64,000 nucleotides of DNA from Serripes groenlandicus (GCA_031761405.1 JASEVX010000012.1:23671165-23735164), one strand, 5' to 3'; counted from the stretch's first letter, positions 35,859 through 48,422 are shown. A program made the numbers and translations. The notes: a model not told the origin generated them from the sequence alone.

Positions 35859-35904
35859 TTTAACCCTTTCCCACCTATAGATGCATAATGTGGGAAAGGA
35901 TTAA
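35859..35904. mobile_element. 46-bp minimal M1 MITE
   Basis: TTTAACCCTTTCCCACCTAT is followed almost at once by the inverse, ATGTGGGAAAGGATTAAA. Only the terminal repeats and TTAA ends remain, with nearly no interior. Confidence 0.7.
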
Positions 35905-36039
35905 ACAGATCTATGTTTCTTTTCTTTAACTTTCAATCAATCATTGTATTATAATATTTAAACATTTATATAAGCATTTTATGGCATTGGTATTTTTCTT
36001 TAATTCAGTTGGGAATGGTGACAGAAAGGGGTCCAGACG

Positions 36040-36180
36040 TTTCGTAACCTCTCCGTTTCGTAACAGAAAACAAATGGCCGTTTGGTAACCGAACCGTTTC
36101 GTACCCGGAAAATGTTTGGCTGTTTGGTAACTGATACTGTTTTGTACCCGAAAACAAATTGGTTGTTGTAGATTGACGTT
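36040..36180. repeat. Short tandem repeat with CGTTT(C/G)GTAACC core
   Basis: Five or six imperfect units of about 20-30 bp, each with CCGTTTCGTAAC or a close variant. Non-coding. Confidence 0.6.
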
Positions 36181-36432
36181 GATCTAAATCAAGGCTCTCT
36201 ATGTAGTATATGCTTTTCAGAATGTCGTTCAATAATATTATGAGTTCGAGTGTATACCTGTTTGAAATGCTGGGCAAATGCGTTAGCCATAGGTCATTTT
36301 CACTGATCGCACAGTAATGTAAAACTTATAAATGCATTTTCCTTGGTTACACAATTCAACTAAAACTTTCCTATTCAACCTTTTACATGATAAAACGACA
36401 GGATAAATACAGATATATCCATAAATGTACGT

Positions 36433-36641
36433 TTAACTCTTTCAGCGGCGTCTTTCCAAAGAGCTAATGGACTAGTCCGTGTTCAAGATCGGGCTACTCA
36501 TTTTTTCATGTTATAAGAGATTTGGAATATTTTGATAACTCAATGCTGATTTCCTGTGAGAAAGCTCATTACCAGCTGACTAACCCGATTCTGTGTTGTT
36601 CGCAAAAAAATCCTTATCGCCATTTGCGCTGAAAGAGTTAA
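36433..36641. mobile_element. TTAA-flanked MITE, family M2
   Basis: TTAACTCTTTCAGCGGCG at the left and CGCTGAAAGAGTTAA at the right form terminal inverted repeats ending in TTAA. The interior contains TTTTTCATGTTATA. It is distinct from M1 in all but the TTAA ends. Fragments lie at about 27808-27950 and 63658-63770. Confidence 0.87.
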
Positions 36642-37136
36642 ACAAAACTAAAAACTTTTAAATTCAAAAGACATACCGCTTTTATAAAATAAAATGATAA
36701 AATGTATGCATCTTTAGAAAATTTGATTCATTCATAGCATGGTGAATTCATCACTAACAAGTAATTTAAAACCATCTGTTTGTCATTTAAATCACCCATT
36801 AACTCATGTCACTGAAAAGAAACTCTGCTCCCTAAAACACAAGTTAAATATGTTGGACTATGTATACTCATATCTAAGAAATGAATGGTCACTAGAAAAT
36901 TAAATCCCCAAGAGAAAAGAATGGATAGATTGGATTCACTGATATGTCGAGTTTAAACCCGTTTGATAACATCTTTCATAACTGCAGTAAGCATTCTCCA
37001 CTTGAACATACATGTAATTAGAAAAAGAGACATGGTAAGATGTGATAAGAAAATTGTATATATTATGGTTCCCGTTGTGAACCTTTATACACGAATGAAA
37101 AGAGTTGTTTATGATTATGCAATCATACTCTAAATA

Positions 37137-37372
37137 ACCATTTCCCACCTGTCGACACAATTTGATGTAACCGCATCAGACGACATTTGAAAACCATGTA
37201 TCTAAAGGTAAAATTGCTCATAATGAGCACTTTCTCCATTTGCTATAATATTTTCAAATCTTATTTCCTATTAAATTATTATGATATTATCTAAAATCAA
37301 TTTAAATGTATTTGCCAAGACGCTTTGGAAATCGTCTGCTGCATAATAAATGTAAGTGAGAAATAGACCAAA
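37137..37372. mobile_element. Decayed M1-related MITE
   Basis: CATTTCCCACCTGTCGACAC and AAATCGTCTGCTGC recall the M1 ends, with a GTAAAATTGCTCATAATGAG centre. The TTAA ends are lost. Confidence 0.55.
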
Positions 37373-37865
37373 AGAACTTTGAAAGTGTGTTGAAATCACA
37401 TATCGTATATAATTATGAAATTTGCAATGTTTTATTGTTGTGAAACCCACGTAGCGACCATAACGGGCCGTGCTGTACGAACATCAGTGTACATTATGAC
37501 TAAATATGTACTGCCACGCTATGTCATATAAATGTGAACTATATGCCCAAAACCTCTCTCCGCCTCGGTGCAGGTTCGATCCCCGCCATGTCATACAGAG
37601 AACTTTAAAACTGGTGATTTGTGCTGAACGATCAGCGCTTAAAGAGTTAAGGGCAAATAGATCTATCAGATCACTTTTCATTTTTCTTCTTTCATTGTGT
37701 TAGCCTTGTTATTCAAATGTTAATATATGAAGATGAATATTTTCAAGAAGGTGTCTCCGTTTGGTAATAAATTACTTCTCTATACGAAAAGGGTTGGGTC
37801 CACATTTGTCAATCCACTTTCTCAGCTGAACCAATAGACTAGATTTCAATTATTTCCACAAATGA

Positions 37866-38026
37866 CAAATAAGCAGCAGACGACGTCGAAAACTTTTATT
37901 CAAAACTATGGAAACTCTCTTTAAATGAAAGTTGTAAGAGCATTTTTCTTTTGTCACTATTGTCAAACTTTGTCTGTTGCAGATGCGTCGAAGAGCGTCT
38001 GTATGTGGAAAGTGTTAAATCATGAA
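37866..38026. mobile_element. M1-related MITE fragment
   Basis: GCAGCAGACGACGTCGAAAA at the left and GTCTGTTGCAGATGCGTC with GTCTGTATGTGGAAAGTGTT at the right; the left terminus is missing. Confidence 0.6.
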
Positions 38027-38419
38027 ATCATAAAACTACAGAAGCTATTCGACAAGCAATATGTACCACGGATCAAGTCAAATCGGGATGACATCCGAAG
38101 CGTCCCGATTAGTTTAGCGTCATATATTATATTTTAACATATTTTAGACCCTTTATGCCTTGCAGATATTTATTAATTGCAGTTTTAATTGGGCTTAAAC
38201 ACCGTTTTCAACAATTTTGTAAATAGTCCAAAGATAGCGATAGCAAAGTTGGCACCAATTTCCCTGTGTATTTATTTATAGATAAGTAACATAGTCAAAG
38301 TGTTATTTCTATATACGAGTTTAACACTAACATATAATGCTATTTCCTTGTAAAAGTGACCTTGTTCATGTACAAAGTGCATAGTTTTTGAAAACACCGT
38401 GGAAAATGAGATATCTTTA

Positions 38420-38950
38420 TGTGTAAAAGTACTGAATATATTTCAATGAAACTTGAAATATACATACATATCAATAAGAGAGAGTGCATAATACAAGAAC
38501 CATAACTTTATAGTGAATAATTTTCAAATTATTTCCCTTGCTATACTTTATATTTCCATGTCAGGACCATAACTCGAAAAAAAGTACTAAAGATATTTCG
38601 ATGAAGCTTGAAATGTATACAGATATTAAAGAGAGGAAGTGCATTACACAAGAACCATCCGTTCGTCCGTCACACTTTATTTGCATTGAGCATAAATCTA
38701 AAAGTACTGAATATATTTCAATGAAACTTGAAATATACATACATATCATTAAGAGAGAGTGCATAATACAAGAACCATAACTTTATAGTGAATAATTTTC
38801 AAATTATCTCCCTTGTTAGACTTTATATTTCCATGTCAGGACCATAACTCGGAAAGTACTAAAGATATTTTGATGAAACTTGAAATGTATACAGATATTA
38901 AAGAAAGCAAGTGCATTACAGAAGACCCATAACTTATAGTGAATAATTTT
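38420..38950. repeat. Diverged tandem repeat of about 140 bp
   Basis: Four units with AAAGTACT(G/A)AA(T/G)ATATTTC, AAACTTGAAAT(A/G)TA and AAGAACCATAACTTTATAGT. The repeat-derived ORFs on both strands are not genes. Confidence 0.75.
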
Positions 38951-38954
38951 CAAA

Positions 38955-39064
38955 TTTTTATCGAAAAATAGAAAATCTCTATAATTGAATGGATAACCTA
39001 TGACTGAAAGTGGAAAACATTGTGGCAAAAGGAGAAATTGCTCGTTTATGAGGGAAAGGGTTAA
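38955..39064. mobile_element. Internally deleted M1 MITE
   Basis: Holds the M1 core AGAAAATCTCTATAATTGAA, then jumps to the right terminus TATGAGGGAAAGGGTTAA. The left terminus is absent. Confidence 0.7.
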
Positions 39065-39364
39065 ACTTCAAATGATTCTGATAATAACTCTAATGTTGAA
39101 CCTTAATCTGATCAAGATAGGTGCATTTTACACGTTCGTCTTGATCTATACTGGTCGCTGATGTCTGATGAATACTTGAAACCGCTTAAAGGTCGTTTAT
39201 CGATTGTTGCGGTTTATATTTATCTAATCAAGGTCAAACGATGAAGTCGTCATACAAATAAATAGACCCTCAACAATTCTAGGAAACCGCAATCCTTGGT
39301 TTTAGATAGAGCTTACATAACCGAAAGATGGCCGAGGTAATGTAAGTACGTTTTTTTTAATTGT

Positions 39365-39755
39365 CATTTGTTTATTATACCCCTCCCCCCAATTGGATGA
39401 AGAGGGTTTATTGCTTTGTACCATGTCGCTTGGGCGTTGGATCGATGGGTCGATGGGTGGGTTGGTCGGTTGGTCGATGGGTCGGTGGGTCGATAGGACG
39501 GTGGGTCGATGGATGGGTTAGTCAGTTGGTCGGTTAGTTTGATCCTCGGTAGAACCGTTGGTAGACAAAACATTTGTCCGATTAATAACTGGATAATATT
39601 CCGACATACGTAACGTAAGTACGTTTCTAATTGTCATTTGTTTATTATACCCCTCCCCCCAATTGGATGAAGAGGGTTTATTTTTTGTACCATGTCGCTT
39701 GAGCGGTGGATCGGAGGGTCGATGGGTGGGCTTTGTGCATAGGTGAGCTAAAAAA
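39365..39755. repeat. Pair of repeats with ACCCCTCCCCCC and GGTCGATGGGT units
   Basis: Two copies of TTGTTTATTATACCCCTCCC (about 39366 and 39640), each followed by GGATGAAGAGGGTTTATT and then GGTCGATGGGT or GGTCGGTTGGTC minisatellite units. Ends near AGGTGAGCTAAAAAAA. Confidence 0.65.
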
Positions 39756-41934
39756 AATAGTCTGTATGTGAGATGTACTTAAAATGCCTTTAGGGATTGT
39801 GTAAATAGACATTACGGTATATTCACCTTCTTTGATGTTGATGCTTTGGAAACAAATGTACGTCTCTTACGTCAATCTGGGAAAGAGGCTGGTATTATCG
39901 ATGAGTTTGGTTTTACTCGCAACAATACTTATCACCCGAAGTCATACACAAATAAACAGGATTGTCCAGCTACGGTGCAACTGATGTTTAACTCTGAAAA
40001 TAGAGATACATGCACAGTTGAACATAAATTTGAATGGTATTCTAAATTTTGACAGTGCTATAAAAGTCCCTTCAGTTTAGCTCTCATCAATATTTAACTA
40101 CCATCTTAGTTTAGTGAAGATCAGGTAGTAAATGGAGCCACTAGTGTGTTCACAAGCTCTATTATAGCAATTTTGATAATTTCATGGGCCATTATAATCC
40201 AGTCTTGCATGGGCGGATCTGGCTGGTTTGCAAAAGGCACCGAGCTCTTGTCAATATATAACTACTGTACAAGTTTGATTTAGTTGCAATCAAAACTAAA
40301 GACTGTATCAAGCACTGTATCGTGTTAACAAGCAATTGTTTATGAACAGACAGAACACCATCACATAAGCCCTTCTGGCCTTTGGACAGTAGAGCCAAAA
40401 ACTGCAAATGTAGTGACAGAGGCTTTTACCACATTGAGTAATGAGTTATTTAGGAAATAAGGCAAACAATAGAGGCTGGAAAAAAAGCTATTGGTCAGAA
40501 ATACTTTTAGTCAGTGAGGATAGAAGAAAAATACTTGCTACAAATTGACACCATTTTAAGCCTGCACTATGGCTACAACCACTCTATGCAAAAATAATTC
40601 TTAATACTTGTGAAAAGAAAATAATAGGGGTTCACATAGCAAGTAAATTATGTATAAACGCAAAACAGTTGCGAAACAAAGGGGAGAGATGGTTTCCTGT
40701 CCTAATTATGCAGGCTATCGCTATTCAAATATAACGGACAAAACATTTTGAGCAGGAAAGGTTGCACGCCAAATATCTCAGGATCCAAAAATAACACATT
40801 TATTGTTGTATAGAATAATGGTACATATAATGACAAAGTGTTCAATCGTTTTCTGTTCTTTCAAAGTTGGAAATGTTAGTGTCCAATGCTAAAAAGTATA
40901 TTGATTTTGTGCTTCTAAAGGCCATTTTTCAGCCATCATAACTTTTAAATTCTGCACAAACTACAACAGAGAAGTTGCTTCATAACCAGTAATCAGCTGT
41001 CATATATATATATATATATATATATTATGGAATGCTTTCCAAAATTGAAACCAATTGCAAATAATGAAAATGTTTTGAAAACATCTAGTCGAAACTATGG
41101 AAACTCATATATTTATGAAAGACCAATTCCTTTAGCAAATGCATCAGAATCTGCCTATCAATGAAAAGGGATTAAAAACATGTTTTGAATCATATTCAAT
41201 AATTTTAATTGTATGAGTGCATTTTCAATTCTTTGAGAATCAATGAAGTTTGTGTATACATGTTAATTATTTTTTTATAAATTTATGATTAAACATTAGA
41301 ATAAAAGAACTGAAAATCACTAGATTTGAGAAAGATTTATCAAATCAATTCTAGCAATCATAGTAACATACATGTACCTTTGTGTTAAGGGATATATTCA
41401 TTCTTGAACAAATTGGTGGTGCCGAAAAAACCTGTTTGTGCATCTGGAATTTCGAATATATATAAAGTTTCTATACTCATTAACTGCAAATATCTTATGG
41501 ACCAATGTTTTTGTACAAGTAGATTTTTTAAAGTTGTCACTATCACCATAATATGGGGGTGACATCGAATATTGGTACTAAGCGAGCTTGGCGAATGACT
41601 GTCAAAAGTGAACAACACGAGAGGTAAGTTTTCGCAAATTAATAACATAATTTCTAAGAACACCACAATCATGAACTAGCATATTTGTATAAATTCATAA
41701 CAAAGTCTGCCGTCAAACAAACCTAGTACTGACAAAAAATTGTGTCTGTCAACTTCGTTTCCGTTAAAAAGTTCCATCTCAGCTTAATACCCGTCTGTTT
41801 TGTCGGTCCATAGATGCAACTTCCACTTAAAGGTTACGATTGTTGAAGTTACCGTAACAAAAAGTACATGCAGTAATGCAAGCGTCAATTTCATTTGTTT
41901 GTTATGTGAATTTTGTATTTCCTTTGTGATTTTT
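39756..41934. other. Gene-free stretch with weak ORFs
   Basis: AT-rich. A 68-codon plus-strand frame at 39846-40052 resembles no family I know and has no usable ATG at its start. A (TA)n microsatellite lies at about 40999-41025. No other structure recognised. Confidence 0.4.
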
Positions 41935-42830
41935 AGCCCGACTATTCGAAGAATATGAGAGCTATACTACTCACCCTGGCGTCGGCATCACCTTGGTTAA
42001 GGTTTTGCATGTAAGTACTTAAATACTACATGTATTGCATTGAAACTTTCTACAACCCTGCCCCGCCACCACACCTATGTAGATTATCAAGTTAGATAAC
42101 TCTATCCTTCATTTTATTCAAGTTATGGCCCTTTTTTGACTTAGAAATTCTGGTTAAGGTGTTGCGTGCAACTAAATTAAGAATCAATATCTCAGTATTT
42201 ACTTGATGCATTGTATTGAAACTTTCTACAACCCTTCCCAACTATCACACCTATGTTTATTATCAAGATAGATAACTCTATCCTGCATTTTATTCAAGTT
42301 ATGGCCCTTTTTTGACTTAGAAATTCTGGTTAAGGTGTTGCGTGTAACTAAATTAAGAGTCCATATCTCAGTATTTATTTAATGCAAACAATCAAGTATG
42401 ATAACTCTATCCAGTATATTTTGCAAATTATGGCCCTTTTTTTAACCAAGAAACTTGGTTCTTCTTTTGCATGCAACTAAATTAAGAGTCAATATCCTTG
42501 TATTTACTTGATGCATTGCTTTGAAACTTTATACAACCCTTCCCAACTATGACACTTATGTTGATTTTCAAGTTAAATAACTCTTAATCTGCATTTTATG
42601 CAAGAAATGGCACTTTCTTGACAAATATAAATTCTGGTTAAAGTTGTGTGTGCAACAACATTAACAGACCATATCTTAGTAACTACTGAATGCATTGCAT
42701 TGAAACGTTATACAGCTCTTCCCAACTGTCACACCTTTATAAACAATTGCCCTTTTTAGACTCCATATCTCAGTAACTTAAAAAGCAGTTGAATAGTCAA
42801 GCGCGCTGTCCTCCGACAGCTCTTGTTTTC
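41935..42830 (-). mobile_element. Non-autonomous element, family N, second copy
   Basis: Reverse-oriented relative to 16522-17278: starts AGCCCGACTATTCGAAGAAT and ends GCGCTGTCCTCCGACAGCTC. It has four to five internal repeats with ATTGAAACTTTCTACAACCC and AGTTATGGCCCTTTTTTGAC. Longer than the first copy because of extra internal repeats. Confidence 0.78.
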
Positions 42831-42832
42831 TG

Positions 42833-44117
42833 TGGCATTATGTAAAAAATTGGCTGAAGATCTGTATCTAATATAGCAGGTAAAGAGGCATTGTACTGTA
42901 TTTTAATTTGTCAATGTTCATCAATACTGACAGCGGTACCATGCCATCTTTACAAATTCAATTGTTTGATGACATACATCTATTAACAATATGTTTGAGA
43001 TAAAACTCACACATAATTTAATAATCTGCATGTCTGAATTAACTTCGATTGTTAATGTTATGTGCATGATAGTGTCTTAAATGATCAAGTCATTTTTAAG
43101 AAGCTACACTTGTTTAAGACCAACTTTGATGTGAATTTAAACCATGAATTAGTTACATCTATTTATTTGTAACAGACATGTACATGTATCAAGCTAAAAT
43201 GAAGTTGACAGGAACAATATTTTGCCAGTACAATGTCATGTTTTACAAGCGATATAACAATTATGAAGCTGTACAGAAACAATTTGAGGTTTGGTTGACG
43301 GCAGAACTGATCATAAATTAAGTTAAAGTGTGGTTCTTAGAAATGCAATTAGTTTTTAGAAAAAACTTACCAATGGTGCTATTCACTTTCGACTGTCACT
43401 TGGCTTAGTACCAATATCCGGCATGGTTCCAATACGGTGCCTATGATATATTTACGATGTATGTCAAAACCCATGTATGGTTCTTTTTTCTTTAATTGTT
43501 TAAAAAACAGGGTAGTCAAAAGCTATATATGGTTAAAAATGCAGGGTAGTCAAAAAGAAGATTGTATTTATAAGCATACCCTTCACAGAGAGGTTTTACT
43601 TTATTACTCGCGATGAATTTGATTTTGAATTATGAAACTAAAAGTCACTTTGTTACGTAATTGTTACATTTCCAAAAATTGCAATTAAACAAGAAAAACA
43701 AATGTACAGAGTTACAAACTGCAGGAACAGTTGATCTAGGTACTCACTTATATCATAGTAATTTATAATTATGATTACCAAAATCAATAATTATAACAAA
43801 CAGATGTAGTCTAAAAACATACAGTTATAGACTTTATTATTTAAAGAAATGATCACTTTCAGGCAATTATCGACCGCGACTGAAGTAATACCAATCAGTA
43901 GACTTTTGTCTTCTCAACATTTTAAATCAGTTCAGTTTTGTCTATTCTGCAACTCTGCAATTCCAATCATATGGGTTTTGAATACCCTGAATGTTCAACC
44001 ATATGGGTTTTGACTAGCCTTCTATCACATGGGTTGTGACTACTAGTATTATGACAAAAATGTACTATATATATGGGTATTGAATGTCCCCCGATATTAC
44101 ATATAAGGAAGGCAATT
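42833..44117. other. Gene-free stretch
   Basis: AT-rich, with stops in all frames. Short direct repeats occur at 43970-44090 (ATATGGGTTTTGA variants). Nothing else recognised. Confidence 0.4.
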
Positions 44118-44413
44118 GATTGATTGATTGGGGCTTAACGCCGTTTTTAACAATTTCTCAGACATATCACGGCGGCCAGTTCACCTACCCATGCATTTCC
44201 TGGTTTTCTCACACCAGTACTCCACACAACAATCTTTCCTAGCAATTGGCTGCTTTTCCACACAGACGTAGCCCATTGGTGGAAGACAAATGACGCATGT
44301 CGCATTGACTATTGTCAAACGTCAGAAAGAAAGTTGGCCGAGCAATGATTCGAACTCACAACCCCTGGATTGACAGCCCGCGTCGCTACCGACCTAGCTA
44401 AGGGGGATCGGCT
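44118..44413 (-). mobile_element. tRNA-derived SINE, family A
   Basis: Minus orientation: GATTGATTGATTGGGGCTTA tail, GTTTTTAACAATTTCTCAGA, then the complements of a B-box (GATTCGAACTCACAACCCC) and a degraded A-box (CTACCGACCTAGCTA). Nearly complete. Confidence 0.9.
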
Positions 44414-44591
44414 ATAAGTATAAGGAAGGCAAGCCCGGTCCGCTTGTGGCCATGTTTTGCAGCAAAAGAGATTTATTTCAACACACTTAAACTTAGTAGA
44501 GGACTGAGTTATTCAAAATGTGAGCAAATTTAATTTCAAATAGGGCCAGTATATTTTTTGTTTTAACTACACACATAAAATAAAAAATAAG

Positions 44592-44640
<49 letters not shown>
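44592..44640. repeat. Poly-C tract, 49 bases
   Basis: Uninterrupted C homopolymer. Its length may be an assembly or sequencing estimate. Confidence 0.9.
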
Positions 44641-44642
<2 letters not shown>

Positions 44643-45480
44643 AGTTTTAATGGTTCAAATTTATTTTAAAAATCTCTATAACGGGTCACTGAAGTTATTG
44701 TGTTTGTGTTTAGTAAATGCATATATTAATCAGTTAATTGATAGACCATAAGAGGCCGTAGTCTAATATCACCTGTCCCGGAACATCAAGTTCCAAAAAC
44801 CAATGCCAAAAAGGGATAGATCTTTTTCATAAAAAATGGCCTCTCGGTTAATATCAAACTCTAGTATGAAGCGCTAACAATAAATTTGAAAAGTTTTGAC
44901 TGGGGTATGAATTCGCCGGTATTGCATTAATTTCTAATGGTTTGTCGAATATGATTAAAAGAAGTAAGAAAAGATTTAAATTTTAGGAGCGTGGTGACTT
45001 GAGCTCGAACATTCCAACAGCTTCTATCCCAAATAAAGAAAGCAAATCGTGTGGTACAAACTCATTGTTAACACAGAAGAACTTATACTGTCGAGTTTAC
45101 AGAATTAATAACAATCGAATAACTGAAACAGCAAAAGAAAATCACTTACCGTATGAGAATCGCTTCCCTGTATGACAGTGCCGCCATTTTAAACCATCGA
45201 AAAGATCCGAAGCATGCCGATGTGCCATAACGGACAATTTGAAAAAAATATGCAAATCTCGTTGCCAGTAATGGGACAAATATTGAATTTTTCTATTTTT
45301 CATTTTTTTCCAATATAATTCTCAGCTTTTGTCAATCACTGGCTAAAAATGATACAGAAAAAGAAAAACTAAAAATATACACTCAATTTTAAAAAATAAT
45401 TCAAAAATAAAAAGGTCTGCCTAACTCTGGAAACAGATATTATATAAATATTGCATGGCTTCCAGTGTGACAGTACATAT

Positions 45481-46317
45481 TATTATACCTCACGTGACTT
45501 TGTAATGTTAAATTCTCATATACTCATCATGGGCAATTTCTTACTGTTTCATGCTAACAGTACGTTTTTGACCGGTTAACAGTATACTGTTACATGGCAC
45601 GCGCGTTAAAATGTTGGTTATGCACGTGCATGACGTCATTTCAAACTATAACGTCACCTTTTAGATGCGCGTGCCATGTTACAGTATACTGTTAACCGGT
45701 ATATTCATATGTGTGTGTTACGTTGCTGTAGATCTACCCATGTTCACTTCCCCTACAAAGGTACAGAATAAATTAAATAAACGTGTAATTTTGTTCGGTA
45801 TAATAAAATAAATATTGCATGGCTTCCAGTGTGACAGTACATATTGTCAACATTCGGTAAAATACTGTTAACCTCGGCTTCGCCTCGGGTAACAGTATTT
45901 TCCTCATGTTGACAATATGTACTGTCACACTGGAAGCCATGCAATATTTATATATTGTCAACATGAGGAAAATACTGTTACCCGAGGCGAAGCCGAGGTT
46001 AACAGTATTTTACCGAATACTGACTTTGTAATGTTAAATTCTCATATACTCATAATGGGCAATTTCTTACTGTTTCATGCTAACAGTACGTTTTTGACCG
46101 GTTAACAGTATACTGTTACATGGCACGCGCATCTAAAAGGTGACGTTATTTTTTTAAATGACGTCATGCGCGTGCATAACCATTATTTTCACGCGCGTGC
46201 CATGTAACAGTATACTGTTAACCGGTCAAAAACGTACTGTTAGCATGAAACAGTAAGAAATTGCCCATGATGAGTATATGAGAATTTAACATTACAAAGT
46301 CACGTGAGGTATAATAA
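45481..46317. mobile_element. Palindromic element with nested insertions
   Basis: TTATACCTCACGTGACTTTG at the left is answered by its inverse at about 46297-46316. Arms of about 220 bp carry TTTTTGACCGGTTAACAGTA and ATGGCACGCGCGT. The right half (46021-46301) is itself a near-perfect inverted repeat with arms of about 110 bp. A different hairpin element (45804-46019) sits between the halves. No coding capacity; the short ORFs are palindromic reflections of each other. Confidence 0.85.
45804..46019. repeat. Double hairpin with CTCGGCTTCGCCTCG tip
   Basis: Arms 45810-45852 and 45907-45949 (43 bp, perfect) enclose an inner stem around CTCGGCTTCGCCTCGGG at 45874-45890. A reverse copy of the inner part follows at 45952-46018. 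An earlier piece of the same outer arm (GCATGGCTTCCAGTGTGACA) occurs at about 45454. Confidence 0.9.
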
Positions 46318-46354
46318 AACACAAATATATACCGGCAAATTTTAAAGTAAACGT

Positions 46355-46582
46355 TTAACCCTTTCCCCCATACGACAATTCTGCAGCAGACGACTCTACG
46401 TATTTTGTCAAAAAATAAAAAATCTCCATAATTGAATGGATAACATATGACAAAAAGTGGAAAACATTGTGAAAAAAGGAGAAATTGCTCGTTTCGAGCA
46501 ATTTCTTCTTTTGTCACTATGTTTTCAAAAAGCCGTCTGCTGTAGAGGCTTCAGAAAACGTCTATATGAGGGAAAGGGTTAA
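46355..46582. mobile_element. TTAA-flanked MITE, family M1
   Basis: Complete copy from TTTAACCCTTTCCCCCAT to ATGAGGGAAAGGGTTAAA, with the GAAATTGCTCGTTTCGAGCA central palindrome. Confidence 0.92.
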
Positions 46583-47064
46583 ACGTTTGTGAGGCGGTAC
46601 AAATCCCTATCCTTGATTGTAGAAAAAACTCTCCTCTATCCAACCATATCATCGGTTTGGCTTAGATCGCTATATTCAAGTAAAGGAAAAGACTTGAGTG
46701 TAAATCAAACCTTGTTCAATACCTGTTGCAAATCTTCCTGTATAATTTACTGTCTGCTGTCTCTCTCGCCTTCGCTGTTTTGCATACCATTCCATTTATT
46801 CATCCACTGCTTTTGCTTTTGCTTTTGCGTGAAATACACACATTTACGATCCATTTGGGTATCACACTGGTGTACTTTTTCCTAAATTAATGTTTTCATA
46901 TAATTTAGTTGAATCTCTTAAGGGCCATGCAGATGATACTGGCAGGTCATACATTTTTTTCAACGATGTTTTATGCTACTTTCCTAACTACTACAGGTTG
47001 GCGTATTTCTTCTCGAGGGTGTTTCGTGTCACTTTCCACAATGTTTCCGTCATATCACTGTGTC

Positions 47065-47400
47065 AGAACAGAACAGAACAGAACAGAATATAAGCTTTAT
47101 TCATATATGGTTCATCTTGAACAGATTACTTAACATTATATATGTGCATACGAAACATATCCGACGATGACAATTGGTTTAATGCTAAACCTCTGTCTGA
47201 GTTTCTGTGATATAAAAAAGAACAGAATCATAATATAATATACAATATACATAGGGCATACACAAACTATATACCAGACGATGTTAGTATTGATGTTAGG
47301 TGTAATAGCAATCAGTGTTTGTGTGACATAGACTAGAACAGAACAGAACAGAACCATTATTCATATAGGATTGATCTTCAGATAGATTTACAATACATGT
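47065..47400 (-). mobile_element. Two LINE 3'-end fragments with (AGAAC)n tails
   Basis: (AGAAC)n runs at about 47068-47090 and 47335-47355 are each followed by an A-rich stretch with TTTATTCATAT or ATTATTCATAT and GATCTTGAACAG or GATCTTCAGATAG. This is a usual look for minus-strand non-LTR 3' ends. No coding remains. Confidence 0.6.
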
Positions 47401-47555
47401 GTATCTGTCTAGGTATGTGTATGTTTGTCTGTCTATGAATGTCTATCAGCATGTACATTGTTAACATTGTAGATCAAGACCAGCTAGTGTATCGGCTCAA
47501 TCTGATCAATATATTCACTATTCATGTAATATTTAGATACGCTTGCTATTATAAT

Positions 47556-47807
47556 ATGAGCCGTCTCGCGAGAAAACCAACATTATGGTCTCTGCGTAAA
47601 GTATAGACCCTGATCATCCTAAACATGCCACACAGGCTTACCCGGATACACTTTTCGCCTCCTGTTCCAGAAATCATTATTTGATACATCTATCCCCCTG
47701 ATACGGAATGTGTCGGCCCGGATCAGTCTGCGCGGACTGCGCGGTCTGATCTGGATAGATACATTACGAAGAGGCCATATTGTTGGTTTTCTCGAGGGAC
47801 GGCGCAT
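47556..47807. mobile_element. Palindromic MITE, family M3
   Basis: ATGAGCCGTCTCGCGAGAAA to TCTCGAGGGACGGCGCAT, with GTCTGCGCGGACTGCGCGG at the centre of one arm. Confidence 0.87.
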
Positions 47808-48120
47808 ATATGTCAACGAGTGTAGGTTCTGTAAAAGAATGAACAGATTAAAGGCGCGATCTTAAACACCACAGGCCTTAAAACCTCGTTTAACTACTAC
47901 AAACAGTTTCTCTATACGCTTCAATTGCTATTATCATAATGACCGTAATGTTATCGTTTAAACGAAATCGGGGAAATTTTTATTATAGCGTATGCATAAT
48001 AAAGAAACTATTTGTAGTGGGTTTAACAATGAATTATGTTGGTTTTTTTCGTCTCAACATTTTCTCAAATGAAAACTTGGACGCCCGTGCATGCACCGTT
48101 CAAAAAGGCCAACTTGTGCA

Positions 48121-48358
48121 TTAACCCTTTCCCCTTATACGACAAATCTGCAGTATACGACTTTGAACATATTTTGTCAAAAACTGTAAATCTCTATAAT
48201 TTAATGGATAACCTATGACTAAAAGTGGAAAACACTGTGACAAAAGGAGAAATTGCTCGTTTTGAGCAATTTCTTCTTTTGTCACTATGGTTTCAAAAAG
48301 CCGTGTGCTGCAGAGGCGTCAGAAAGTATCTACATTGTATATGTGTAAAAAGTGTTAA
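48121..48358. mobile_element. TTAA-flanked MITE, family M1, just downstream of the innexin gene
   Basis: TTAACCCTTTCCCCTTATAC to GTGTAAAAAGTGTTAA. It lies 65-300 bp past the innexin stop codon, so it may fall inside the 3' untranslated region. Confidence 0.87.
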
Positions 48359-48422
48359 CCCACGAACATGCTCAAGCTGTACATAAGCTCCTATTCACTA
48401 AGTCCATCTCTACACATACAGC

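Noticed and set aside
37500..37620. tRNA-like B-box GGTTCGATCCCC
   Set aside because: No matching A-box at the right distance and no SINE body that I could confirm; left unassigned.
39846..40052. 68-codon frame on the plus strand
   Set aside because: Non-repetitive composition made it worth a look, but it lacks an ATG, splice signals and any resemblance I recognise.
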